Shown here in pieces: positions 25,773-32,826 of a stretch of 64,000 nucleotides of DNA. The stretch comes from Chryseomicrobium sp. FSL W7-1435. GTDB taxonomy: Bacteria > Bacillota > Bacilli > Bacillales_A > Planococcaceae. Numbering within the stretch: the first letter of the stretch is position 1; every line of letters starts with the position of its first letter. The position numbers and the translations under genes were made by a program. The stretch spans positions 2,418,001 through 2,482,000 of the forward strand of contig NZ_CP151997.1 in assembly GCF_038595005.1 (NCBI RefSeq), written 5' to 3'. The notes beneath the pieces were generated by a model, which was not told where the DNA came from, searched no databases, and saw only the letters and a list, made by a program, of their open reading frames with translations.

Positions 25773-26207
25773 TTATTTTTTCAACATATAGATATGGGGG
25801 ATGCCATCCTCTAAAAATTCTTCAGAGATCGCTTGGAATCCAAAGCTACCATAAAAGGATTGCAAATGTGCTTGAGCGCATAAGCGAATAGGTTGCTGAC
25901 CATATTCTGATTCAACGGCTTGTAAGGCTTGCTTTATTAACTCTTGCGCCAGTCCCGAGCCTCTCTTCTCTTTTCGAACAATAACACGTCCAATTGACAC
26001 TTCTTCATACTTTCCTGCAGGAACGATTCGACAGTAAGCTTGTAAGTCATCATCTTGGTTATAACTAATATGTAAGGAAGCTTGATCATAGTTGTCGATA
26101 TCCGGATAGACACAATTTTGTTCAACTACAAAAACGTCTGCCCGAAGTTTAAGTGCCTCATATAATTCATTTACAGTCAATTCATGAAACTTTTTACATG
26201 TCCACAT
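25773..26207 (-). CDS. GNAT N-acetyltransferase, ElaA family
   Basis: 144-residue single-domain acetyltransferase. The N-terminus (LYEALKLRADVFVVEQNCVYPDID) is the hallmark of the ElaA subfamily, and acetyl-CoA motif A reads GRVIVRKEKRGSGLAQEL. The start is the ATG at 26207, 8 nt behind GGAGG; a GTG three codons upstream overlaps the ribosome-binding site. Substrate unknown. Confidence 0.9.
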   Translation of the reverse strand: MWTCKKFHELTVNELYEALKLRADVFVVEQNCVYPDIDNYDQASLHISYNQDDDLQAYCRIVPAGKYEEVSIGRVIVRKEKRGSGLAQELIKQALQAVESEYGQQPIRLCAQAHLQSFYGSFGFQAISEEFLEDGIPHIYMLKK

Positions 26208-26305
26208 GATGTCCACCTCCTTCTTTCTGTTTAATTATGGCATAATCTGTAGCCACAGAACCAGAAATTTGTTATGCTAGTTGAAATAGTTTCGAGGTGA
26301 TGGCC

Positions 26306-26803
26306 ATGATTCGTGTGATGACTGAAAAAGATATCCATTCTGTAAGAGAAGTCGCCCTGGCCAGTTGGGGAGAAACTTACAGCGCTCTTTTTCCTGACGA
26401 AATTTTAGCAGAGTGGTTCGAGAGAAATTATTCTGCGCCCATGCTCAGTAAACAACTAGAAAAAACAAAAATGTTTGTTATTGAAGAAGAACAACAAGTT
26501 GTTGGTTTCGCTAGTTTTACAAAAGTGGATGAAGACGGGGATAGTGAATTAACTGCCCTTCATATTTCTCCTGCGCATACACAAAAAGGCTACGGTACTT
26601 CCTTGGTTGGAAAAGGTATTGAAGAATTGCAAAAAAGAGGCCTGCACTTGTATGTATACGTAGAAAGTTTGAATCTTGCTGCTCGCGCTTTTTATGAAAA
26701 GCTCGGATTTCATTTATTAGAAGAATTCGACGAGTACTTTGAAGGCTACCCTACAACAACAGCTCAATATGTCCTACCATTAAAAACTCCCACCCTCATT
26801 TGA
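26306..26803 (+). CDS. GNAT N-acetyltransferase
   Basis: 165-residue single GNAT domain with motif A LHISPAHTQKGYGTSLVGKG and the C-terminal NLAARAFYEKLGF motif B that is typical of the fold. The ATG at 26306 is about 6 nt behind GAGGTG; upstream GTG and ATG codons in frame overlap that site. Divergent from the ElaA-like gene. Substrate not predictable. Confidence 0.88.
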   Translation: MIRVMTEKDIHSVREVALASWGETYSALFPDEILAEWFERNYSAPMLSKQLEKTKMFVIEEEQQVVGFASFTKVDEDGDSELTALHISPAHTQKGYGTSLVGKGIEELQKRGLHLYVYVESLNLAARAFYEKLGFHLLEEFDEYFEGYPTTTAQYVLPLKTPTLI

Positions 26804-26819
26804 TTGAGGTGGGAGTTTT
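26783..26819. terminator. Bidirectional terminator
   Basis: AAAACTCCCACC...GGTGGGAGTTTT stem between convergent genes, with A and T runs at both ends. Confidence 0.88.
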
Positions 26820-26825
26820 GTTTGC

Positions 26826-27332
26826 TTATAGGGGACGATTTGGTTCGTAATAATCTAAATCCTCTGAAGTACGCGTTGTGTCAGTAGTATATGGTGCTTT
26901 ACGTACAAATGACATGATTGCTGCAATATAAAGCAGAATTGATGTAAATGACAATAAGTAAGCAAACAATCCAGCTAAGATGAAGAAGATACCTGCAAGC
27001 TTCGGATTTTTGTTGTTACGGATATTTAAGATAGCTAAAATATTGAAAATCAAACTGATGACCAAAGTAATCACAAGTCCCCATCCAAAAATGCCGAACA
27101 GTCCCATGCCGCTTTCAACAAAATCTAAAACCATCTGTTGTTCTTCTACTCCAAGAGTAGGATCTTCTTGTATCCCGGTAACGATTTCCTGTTCAAGTTC
27201 AGCCATAGTAGTTGGATCATTTAAAGCCGCACTACCAGTTGAGACAAAGATGGCAAGTAGAATGATAGAAATCGTGGTAAAGACAGCGCCAATGACACCA
27301 AGAACTATTTCTCCCGTTCGTGAAAATTTCAT
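26826..27332 (-). CDS. DUF4064-type membrane protein
   Basis: 168-residue membrane protein with four hydrophobic segments (about 8-31, 76-101, 109-124 and 127-147) and an extracytoplasmic acidic segment (about 35-72). The N-terminal string SRTGEIVLGVIGAVF is typical of DUF4064 proteins. I chose the ATG at 27332 because AAGGAGG sits directly before it; a longer reading frame extends upstream without initiation signals. Function unknown. Confidence 0.85.
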   Translation of the reverse strand: MKFSRTGEIVLGVIGAVFTTISIILLAIFVSTGSAALNDPTTMAELEQEIVTGIQEDPTLGVEEQQMVLDFVESGMGLFGIFGWGLVITLVISLIFNILAILNIRNNKNPKLAGIFFILAGLFAYLLSFTSILLYIAAIMSFVRKAPYTTDTTRTSEDLDYYEPNRPL

Positions 27333-27499
27333 AATGTGTTCCTCCTTGTTTAGTTGTTCATTAATGATACGGTTCATAACAGAAAACGTTTCATTAATTT
27401 TAGTATCCCCTAAAAATAGTACAAAAAAACTAGATTTAGAAACAAAGACCCGGGTATACATCTAATAAGACACATTACATAAACGAGAGGATGAGAAAA

Positions 27500-27592
27500 A
27501 TGGAAAAGAAACTAGTATTTTCACAAGGTGACTTCTTATACACATTGGCTGGAGCTTCTGCACTAACTGCTTTAGTGGTGTTCTTCGTATGA
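27500..27592 (+). CDS. 30-residue single-pass membrane protein
   Basis: Short open frame with ATG 9 nt behind GAGAGG. Polar N-terminus (MEKKLVFSQGD) and one hydrophobic segment to the C-terminus (residues about 12-30, Leu/Ala/Val/Phe). It ends 25 nt before a strong terminator. No homologue recognised. The isolated position with its own ribosome-binding site and terminator supports a real small gene. Confidence 0.6.
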   Translation: MEKKLVFSQGDFLYTLAGASALTALVVFFV

Positions 27593-27616
27593 TCAAACGC
27601 TTAACCTTAGACGAAT

Positions 27617-27658
27617 AAAAAGGCAATCACCGTTCATAAGAACAGGGATTGCCTTTTA
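27617..27658. terminator. Bidirectional terminator
   Basis: AAAAGGCAATC/GATTGCCTTTT perfect stem between the 30-residue gene and the convergent acetyltransferase gene. Confidence 0.88.
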
Positions 27659-27940
27659 TTATGCTTTTACATCTTCATAATCTTTATAGCGATCAAATGC
27701 TGTTACCACGTATGAGCAAACAGCCTCCATTTTGTAGTCATGCTCACGAGCATAGTCTGCGGCTTTGTCTAGAAGTTGCTTTGCAACCCCTCCACCTCGG
27801 AGTTTTGGTGAAACAAATGTATGATCCATTACCATAATATCTCCAAGTAATGTCCACGTAATTTCTCCAACCTTTTCATTGCCTTCACGTACTTGATAGG
27901 CAAATACATCATTTCCTACTTCTGTTAACTGAAAATCCAT
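27659..27940 (-). CDS. GNAT-like acetyltransferase, YjdJ/CG type
   Basis: 93-residue compact GNAT of the short 'GCN5-related, CG' family: GEITWTLLGDIMVMDHTFVSPKLRGGGVAKQLL contains the acetyl-CoA loop, followed by CSYVVTAFDRY. These minimal proteins lack parts of the normal GNAT fold. Substrate unknown. ATG behind AAAAGGAG. Confidence 0.88.
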   Translation of the reverse strand: MDFQLTEVGNDVFAYQVREGNEKVGEITWTLLGDIMVMDHTFVSPKLRGGGVAKQLLDKAADYAREHDYKMEAVCSYVVTAFDRYKDYEDVKA

Positions 27941-27974
27941 GAATCACCACTCCTTTTCTTCAGTCTATCATATT

Positions 27975-28943
27975 TTATGCTTCAAACGGTAATGGACGCA
28001 ATTTAGATTCGATCTCTTTTCTTCGTCCTTCTAAAAATGGTGGCAAGGCAAGGTTTTGACCTAATGTTTCAATGGACTCATCTGAGGCAAAACCAGGTTC
28101 GTCTGTTGCCAGTTCATATAAAATGCCATTTGGCTCTCTGAAATAAATGGATTTAAAGTAATAACGATCCACTAACCCAGACGTTTGATAGCCTGCTTGG
28201 GTCAGACGTTCTTGCCATTTTGGATAGTCGTCCATAGACGGGATACGAAATGCTACGTGATGAACACTGCCTCTTCCCGGCCGCTCTACAGGTAGATCTG
28301 TTCTTGTATGAATGTGAACTTCTCCAGCAGGACCACCCTCTCCACTTGAAACAACTATGGTTTCTGGTTGACCCGCCACTGGAGATGGATAGTGACCCAC
28401 TTCAGTAAATCCTAAGATAGTCGTTAAGGTTTCTTGTGTTCGCGCTGCATGGCGCACAGTTATATAGGAAGGTCCGAGTCCTACAATTGCAAATTCAAGC
28501 GGTATGTCGTCTTTTTCCCATGCCTCGCCATACGGAATTCCTGTACCATCGTCGACTACTAAGTGCAGGCGCGATCCTTCAAAATCTTCAAAGTATAAGA
28601 CTTCTCGGTGAAATGCTACACCTCTCTCAAGAACCGGCACTTCGAAACTAGCAAGTCGTTGCTGCCAAAAGTCCAAAGCTTCAAGCGATTTTACGCGGAA
28701 TCCTGTATTTGAAATACTTGATACACCTGGATACGTCTTACCTGCCATTGGAATATCAAAATAGGTCATGTCTGTGCCTGGAGTCCCAATAGCATCTGCA
28801 TAAAATAAATGATACGAACTAGGCGAATCTTGATTGACACTCTTTTTCACAAGACGCATGCCGAGAATATGAGTAAAGAAATAATGATTTTTCACTGCAT
28901 CTTTTGTAATTGCGGATACATGGTGAATGCCAGCTACTTGCAT
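27975..28943 (-). CDS. Ring-cleaving dioxygenase (MhqO/MhqE-like, two VOC domains)
   Basis: 322-residue extradiol-type dioxygenase made of two vicinal-oxygen-chelate halves (about 1-135 and 150-290). Fe/Mn ligands are plausible at H7 (AGIHHVSA), the His pair in SVHHVAFRI and the Glu in GILYELATDEPGF. In Bacillus, homologues (MhqA, MhqE, MhqO) detoxify hydroquinones and catechols and are controlled by MhqR. A near-perfect MhqR-type palindrome lies 17 bp upstream of the start codon, which supports that function. ATG behind AAGGGG. Confidence 0.9.
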   Translation of the reverse strand: MQVAGIHHVSAITKDAVKNHYFFTHILGMRLVKKSVNQDSPSSYHLFYADAIGTPGTDMTYFDIPMAGKTYPGVSSISNTGFRVKSLEALDFWQQRLASFEVPVLERGVAFHREVLYFEDFEGSRLHLVVDDGTGIPYGEAWEKDDIPLEFAIVGLGPSYITVRHAARTQETLTTILGFTEVGHYPSPVAGQPETIVVSSGEGGPAGEVHIHTRTDLPVERPGRGSVHHVAFRIPSMDDYPKWQERLTQAGYQTSGLVDRYYFKSIYFREPNGILYELATDEPGFASDESIETLGQNLALPPFLEGRRKEIESKLRPLPFEA

Positions 28944-28959
28944 GTGGATGCAACCCCTT

Positions 28960-28977
28960 TATCTTGAATTCGAGATA
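28960..28977. promoter_or_regulatory. MhqR-like operator of the dioxygenase gene
   Basis: TATCTTGAATTCGAGATA, an 18-bp near-perfect palindrome matching the remembered B. subtilis MhqR consensus (TATCTCGAATTCGAGATA type). It is positioned between promoter and start codon. The mhqR gene itself is not in the window. Confidence 0.75.
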
Positions 28978-29008
28978 ATTACAGTGTACCTCATTCGTAA
29001 TAAAAAGA

Positions 29009-29035
29009 AAAGAAACACCACTTGGGTGCTTCTTA
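29009..29035 (-). terminator. Terminator after the DUF1002 gene
   Basis: Minus-strand GAAGCACC/GGTGTTTC stem (one G-U pair) with a CAAGT loop, followed by a T-run, right after the stop codon. Confidence 0.8.
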
Positions 29036-29036
29036 C

Positions 29037-29930
29037 TTAGTTAAATATAGAACGAATCGAAGAAATTAAATCATTAAAGAATTTACGAACTCCGTTCCAG
29101 AAGCCCTCATTTTCAACAATTGTTCCTAGTTGTTCTTGTATCGAGTTGCTTAAATCTTCAAGTTGCGTAGACCATTGGCTAAAATCAATGTCAAGCTGGC
29201 GAATACGGTCCATCAAATCTATTAAAAGCTGACGGTCTTGTTCAGAAAGCTCTATTTGTAGATTGGCTAATTGATCGCTAACAATCTGCTCAACATCTTC
29301 TCGTGTTGCCGGATTTTGCTCAGCAATTTGCTGTTTAATTTCCGTTAATAATTCACTTACCTTTTCTGGATCCACGCCTGATTCTTCCGATAAGATTGTA
29401 GCTACTGAAAGTTCTTCATTGGCTACATCCGTACGCTCAGAATCAAGTTGTCCTCCAGTTGCTTCATAAGCTTTATAGATTCCTACTAAAGCTGAGTGAC
29501 CTGTTACGGGGCTTGGGGCTGCTACTTCAACAGTTGCATTTTCAATCCCTGCTGTTAGCATAGCATTAGCATACATTTCATTAGTCACTTGAGTAATGTT
29601 TTCAGGTGTGACAATTGAAATTACCAACCCTTCTCCTGCATCGGTACGTGTGATTTTAGCGGATGAAAACATGCGAGCAGACGGGTTTCCATCTGTGATA
29701 TAAGTAGCAAGGTCTTCTCCAGTGACAGTAATTTCTTCAACAGTGGAGTCTTGAGAAACTTGTAAGGCATTTTGAACGCTGACTTTTTGTTCAGCTGTTA
29801 AATTTGCTCCATAAACTACAATTGGGACACCTAATTTTTCGTCGATTACTTCTTGATTTTCCCCGTTAGCAAAAGTGACAGTTGGGAATAGAAGGACAAG
29901 TGCGAGTAAACTAACTAACCATTTTTTCAT
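29037..29930 (-). CDS. DUF1002 secreted protein, YpuA-like
   Basis: 297-residue secreted protein. A clear signal peptide (KK, hydrophobic core, cleavage near VTFA-NG at residue 21-22) precedes a DUF1002 region (about 25-190, including VVYGANLTAEQK and TGHSALVGIYKAYEATGG). The C-terminal 100 residues are coiled-coil-like (Gln/Leu/Ile-rich) and end in a short hydrophobic helix. Known from Bacillus YpuA; function not established, probably envelope-related. Confidence 0.88.
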   Translation of the reverse strand: MKKWLVSLLALVLLFPTVTFANGENQEVIDEKLGVPIVVYGANLTAEQKVSVQNALQVSQDSTVEEITVTGEDLATYITDGNPSARMFSSAKITRTDAGEGLVISIVTPENITQVTNEMYANAMLTAGIENATVEVAAPSPVTGHSALVGIYKAYEATGGQLDSERTDVANEELSVATILSEESGVDPEKVSELLTEIKQQIAEQNPATREDVEQIVSDQLANLQIELSEQDRQLLIDLMDRIRQLDIDFSQWSTQLEDLSNSIQEQLGTIVENEGFWNGVRKFFNDLISSIRSIFN

Positions 29931-29981
29931 TGTGTAACCCCTTTCTGCTTATTCAAACGTTCTCCCTAGCAAAAGGTTTCC

Positions 29982-30845
29982 TTACAATTTCGAAAGTGTC
30001 CAACCATCTTGCTGCTGAATTTTCCCGTCCTTCATTAGTTTACCTAAAGCACGCTTAAATGATGCCTTACTCATAGAAAACATTTCTTGAATTTCATCAG
30101 GTGTAGATTTATCACCAAAAGGCATCTTGCCCCCTACTGTTTGCAGGTAGCGCCAAATCGTTTCGGCATCATCTGAAAGTCGCTCTTGTTTTCGTGGTAA
30201 CAGAGAGCCATTTAGTGTTCCATCTTCTTTAACTTCAATAATACGAACTGTTACTTCTTCGCCCAGTCTTGGTTCATGCTGACGCTCTGTTTGGTGGACA
30301 AAAATACGGTACATTCCTTTTGTGGATAATAAGAACGTTCCAATTGGAAGCAACCGATACGCGCGAGCAGAGATGTCACTATTGTAAACAGTTGTTGGCG
30401 CCTCGACATAAAGCTCTTCAATTTTCTCTTCTGTTGCAAGGCGACCCAATAAATTGCCATCGCGATCTGTACGAAGGGTCATAAAAATACAATCACCTGG
30501 CTGTGGCCATAGTTCTCGAATTTTTGGTAAATCTTCGCCTTTTACAATTGCTGCTTGTGTTCCACCAATATCAACAGTCGCTCCATCACGGTCTGTGACT
30601 TTAACAACTTTTGCCCAGCCGTAAGCACCTTTGCGGATGGTTGGAATATGGCCAGTGGCTACTAAGTTTCCTTTTCTGTCAGCGTACGTAAAGACAGAAA
30701 CTTCTTGGCCCTCTTCCCACTGTTCTATAGCTTCTGATTCATTGATTACCAATACATCTTTATCCTCTGTGACAGCAACCCATTTTGAACCATCTTTTTC
30801 GAGTAATTTTACTTTAACAACTGCAGCAATTTCTAATTCTGCCAT
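29982..30845 (-). CDS. cvfB: S1-domain RNA-binding protein CvfB
   Basis: 287-residue protein matching CvfB (YitL): tandem S1-like OB folds over residues about 1-215 and a C-terminal winged-helix (about 225-285, TPDEIQEMFSMSKASFKRALGKL). In staphylococci CvfB binds RNA and affects virulence-gene expression; elsewhere its role is unclear. ATG behind GAGGAGGG. Follows mntR by 12 nt on the same strand, so the two may be co-transcribed. Confidence 0.92.
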   Translation of the reverse strand: MAELEIAAVVKVKLLEKDGSKWVAVTEDKDVLVINESEAIEQWEEGQEVSVFTYADRKGNLVATGHIPTIRKGAYGWAKVVKVTDRDGATVDIGGTQAAIVKGEDLPKIRELWPQPGDCIFMTLRTDRDGNLLGRLATEEKIEELYVEAPTTVYNSDISARAYRLLPIGTFLLSTKGMYRIFVHQTERQHEPRLGEEVTVRIIEVKEDGTLNGSLLPRKQERLSDDAETIWRYLQTVGGKMPFGDKSTPDEIQEMFSMSKASFKRALGKLMKDGKIQQQDGWTLSKL

Positions 30846-30857
30846 ATGAGCCCTCCT

Positions 30858-31283
30858 CTAATCTTCTACTTTTGTATCTGAGCGAAACTGTTCCAACTTC
30901 TGTTGAAGTTCAGGGTGTTCTTCAAAGAATAGAACGAGCTCTGCAATACGATCAATTGATTCCCAGCTTAAATGATGCTCGATCCCTTCAACATCCTGAT
31001 AAATTAATTCTTCAGAAACGCCTGTAAGGCGCAAAAAATTCTCTAACAGGTCATGTCGCTTCACGAGTTTTTTTCCTAACTTATTTCCTTTTGGGGTCAA
31101 TGTTAAACCACGGTACTTTTCGTAATGCAAGTAACCGTCCTTATCCAGCTTTTGCACCATCTTTGTTACGGACGAAGGAAGGACTTCCAAGGCTTCCGCG
31201 ATATCAGATACACGTGCATACCCTTTTTGTTCGATCAATTGATAGATTTGTTCAATGTGGTCTTCCATACTTGGTGTTGGCAC
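30858..31283 (-). CDS. mntR: Manganese-dependent regulator MntR (DtxR family)
   Basis: 141-residue regulator. With the GTG start at 31283, 7 nt behind AAAGGAAG, Asp8 and Glu11 ([11 protein letters not shown]) fall exactly at the metal-site positions of B. subtilis MntR; the remaining ligands are visible as KRHD (His77 region) and VEGIEHH (Glu99, Glu102, His103). The longer frame upstream has no initiation signal. The winged helix is [24 protein letters not shown]. It represses Mn(II) uptake genes when manganese is sufficient; no such transporter is in the window. Confidence 0.94.
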   Translation of the reverse strand: MPTPSMEDHIEQIYQLIEQKGYARVSDIAEALEVLPSSVTKMVQKLDKDGYLHYEKYRGLTLTPKGNKLGKKLVKRHDLLENFLRLTGVSEELIYQDVEGIEHHLSWESIDRIAELVLFFEEHPELQQKLEQFRSDTKVED

Positions 31284-31366
31284 TTGCGTTCTTCCTTTCC
31301 TACTCAGTGTTCTAAGTTTACTACACTCCAAGTGTGTGGACAAACCGCTAAATTAATTTCATGTCC

Positions 31367-31385
31367 TAGGTTTAAGTAAAACCTA
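31367..31385. promoter_or_regulatory. Inverted repeat upstream of mntR
   Basis: TAGGTTT-N5-AAACCTA in the divergent gap between mntR and the small membrane protein gene. It resembles DtxR-family half-sites (TTAGGTTA type) but not the B. subtilis MntR box, so the binding protein is uncertain. Confidence 0.5.
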
Positions 31386-31448
31386 TGAAGGGTATTCATC
31401 TATTAGCCAAGCAAATATTACATATTGTTGAAGAAGGAGGTGGCATAC

Positions 31449-31604
31449 ATGGGCCGTATTCTATGGTTAGTGATTGTCGTACTTATTGTTATTTGGTTAT
31501 TAGGATTCTTATTTGAAATTGGTGGAGGATTAATTCATACACTTCTCATCATCGCTGGTATCATCTTCGTGGTACAGTTATTGATGGGTAAACGATCCCT
31601 ATAG
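31449..31604 (+). CDS. Small membrane protein, lmo0937-like
   Basis: 51-residue protein with two hydrophobic segments (about 4-22 and 28-45) separated by a Gly-rich turn (FEIGGGLIHTLL) and a short basic tail (MGKRSL). This is the pattern of lmo0937-family small membrane proteins of Firmicutes, often stress-induced. ATG 6 nt behind GAAGGAGGTGG; followed by a very strong terminator. Too short for ordinary ORF cut-offs. Confidence 0.85.
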   Translation: MGRILWLVIVVLIVIWLLGFLFEIGGGLIHTLLIIAGIIFVVQLLMGKRSL

Positions 31605-31609
31605 AAATA

Positions 31610-31640
31610 GGCCGCAGCTTAATCGCTGCGGCCTTTTTTT
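31610..31640. terminator. Strong bidirectional terminator
   Basis: GGCCGCAGC/GCTGCGGCC perfect stem with a 6-nt loop and seven T residues between convergent genes. Confidence 0.92.
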
Positions 31641-32742
31641 ATTGAATGCGTGAGTAGATACAAGTATCAGCAAACTCTTTTGAATCCGCCTTGCGCGCAC
31701 TTTTTCGCAAGATCCCTTCTAATTCATAGCCACAGCGTTCGGCAACTCGTCGACTGCCCTGATTGTCTTCGTCACAACGAATTTCAACTCGCACTGCTTT
31801 TAACTCGCGGAAAGCAAACTCCGTAAGCATCTGAACAGTTTCTGTGATATAGCCCTTCCCCTCGTAACTCGAGCGTAACCAGTAACCAATTTCAAAACGC
31901 CCTAGATTCCAGTCGATACGATGAAAGCCGGTAGAGCCAATGAAATTACCTGTTTCTTTTTCAAACAAATGCATACGGAAATCTTCTTGCGTGACAAAAG
32001 CGGCGATTGCTTTTCGCATGCTCGTCTCTGTTTCTTCCATTTTAGGAGGCTGCTGCGCCCATATCATCCATGGTTTGAGTGTCGCCATACTTTCAGAAAT
32101 CGCTTCCCAGACATCGGGTACGTCTTCAAGTTTTGGCGCACGCACGATGAGGCGTTCAGTCTCCAAGTAGTCCGGCACTAATGGCTTTTTCGGTTGGTCC
32201 TGCACCGCCATCATTTCATCCCATGCAACTGGCGTCGATGTACCCTTCAGAAAATCTTCACGCGTCATCCCGTAAGTAACTGCATCGTAATAACGCTCTT
32301 CTTTTGGTGAAAACCACGCTTGGCGTAGCTGTGCTTCTTTCACAAACCCTGCACGTTCAAAGGTCTTGCGCATGGCCACATTATCTAAACGTGTGTGACC
32401 CTCCAGACGAATTTTCTTCTCTTGTAAGGAAAACACGTATTCCGTCACTAATTTTAACGCCTTGGAACCATAGCCTTTCCCGCGCGCAGTTTCTGCAATT
32501 CTTAGGTCAAATAGCGGTATTTCATCTTGTAGATCATGTATTTTTACAATGCCGACCTTATCCGCTTGTTCGTTCTCTACCCAAAACGTCTTCACATCGT
32601 CAGACTCATAGCCGCCCTCTCCAATTGTTTTTTCAATTAGTTCGCGTTCTGGTGTGGCATTTCCATGAAATGGCCATGAGTTTGTCGTAAGAAAATGTAT
32701 GAGTTGCTCTTGTTCTTCCATTGTCCATTCTGTAAGTCTCAT
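31639..32742 (-). CDS. Tandem GNAT protein (two acetyltransferase domains)
   Basis: 367-residue protein with two GNAT domains. The N-terminal domain (about 1-165) has motif A LRIAETARGKGYGSKALKLV and the typical LDNVAMRKTFERAGF. The C-terminal domain (about 192-367) is a RimJ/RimL type: ETERLIVRAPKLEDVPDVWEAI, GRFEIGYWLRSSYEGKGYITE and NQGSRRVAERCGYELEG. A Pro/Lys-rich linker (about 175-190) joins them. The N-terminal half resembles RimJ/L-like proteins too, so this may be an old duplication or fusion. Substrates unknown. ATG behind GGGAGG. Confidence 0.87.
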   Translation of the reverse strand: MRLTEWTMEEQEQLIHFLTTNSWPFHGNATPERELIEKTIGEGGYESDDVKTFWVENEQADKVGIVKIHDLQDEIPLFDLRIAETARGKGYGSKALKLVTEYVFSLQEKKIRLEGHTRLDNVAMRKTFERAGFVKEAQLRQAWFSPKEERYYDAVTYGMTREDFLKGTSTPVAWDEMMAVQDQPKKPLVPDYLETERLIVRAPKLEDVPDVWEAISESMATLKPWMIWAQQPPKMEETETSMRKAIAAFVTQEDFRMHLFEKETGNFIGSTGFHRIDWNLGRFEIGYWLRSSYEGKGYITETVQMLTEFAFRELKAVRVEIRCDEDNQGSRRVAERCGYELEGILRKSARKADSKEFADTCIYSRIQ

Positions 32743-32826
32743 AAAGACCTCCCGTATAGCACGTTTGCATTGCTAGTCTTAAAGCAAAGATATACTTTTC
32801 GAGCCTTTTTTGCAATCTTTTGCACA

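Noticed and set aside
26980-27465. 161-residue plus-strand frame over the DUF4064 gene
   Set aside because: Antisense shadow; basic, low-complexity product and no ribosome-binding site.
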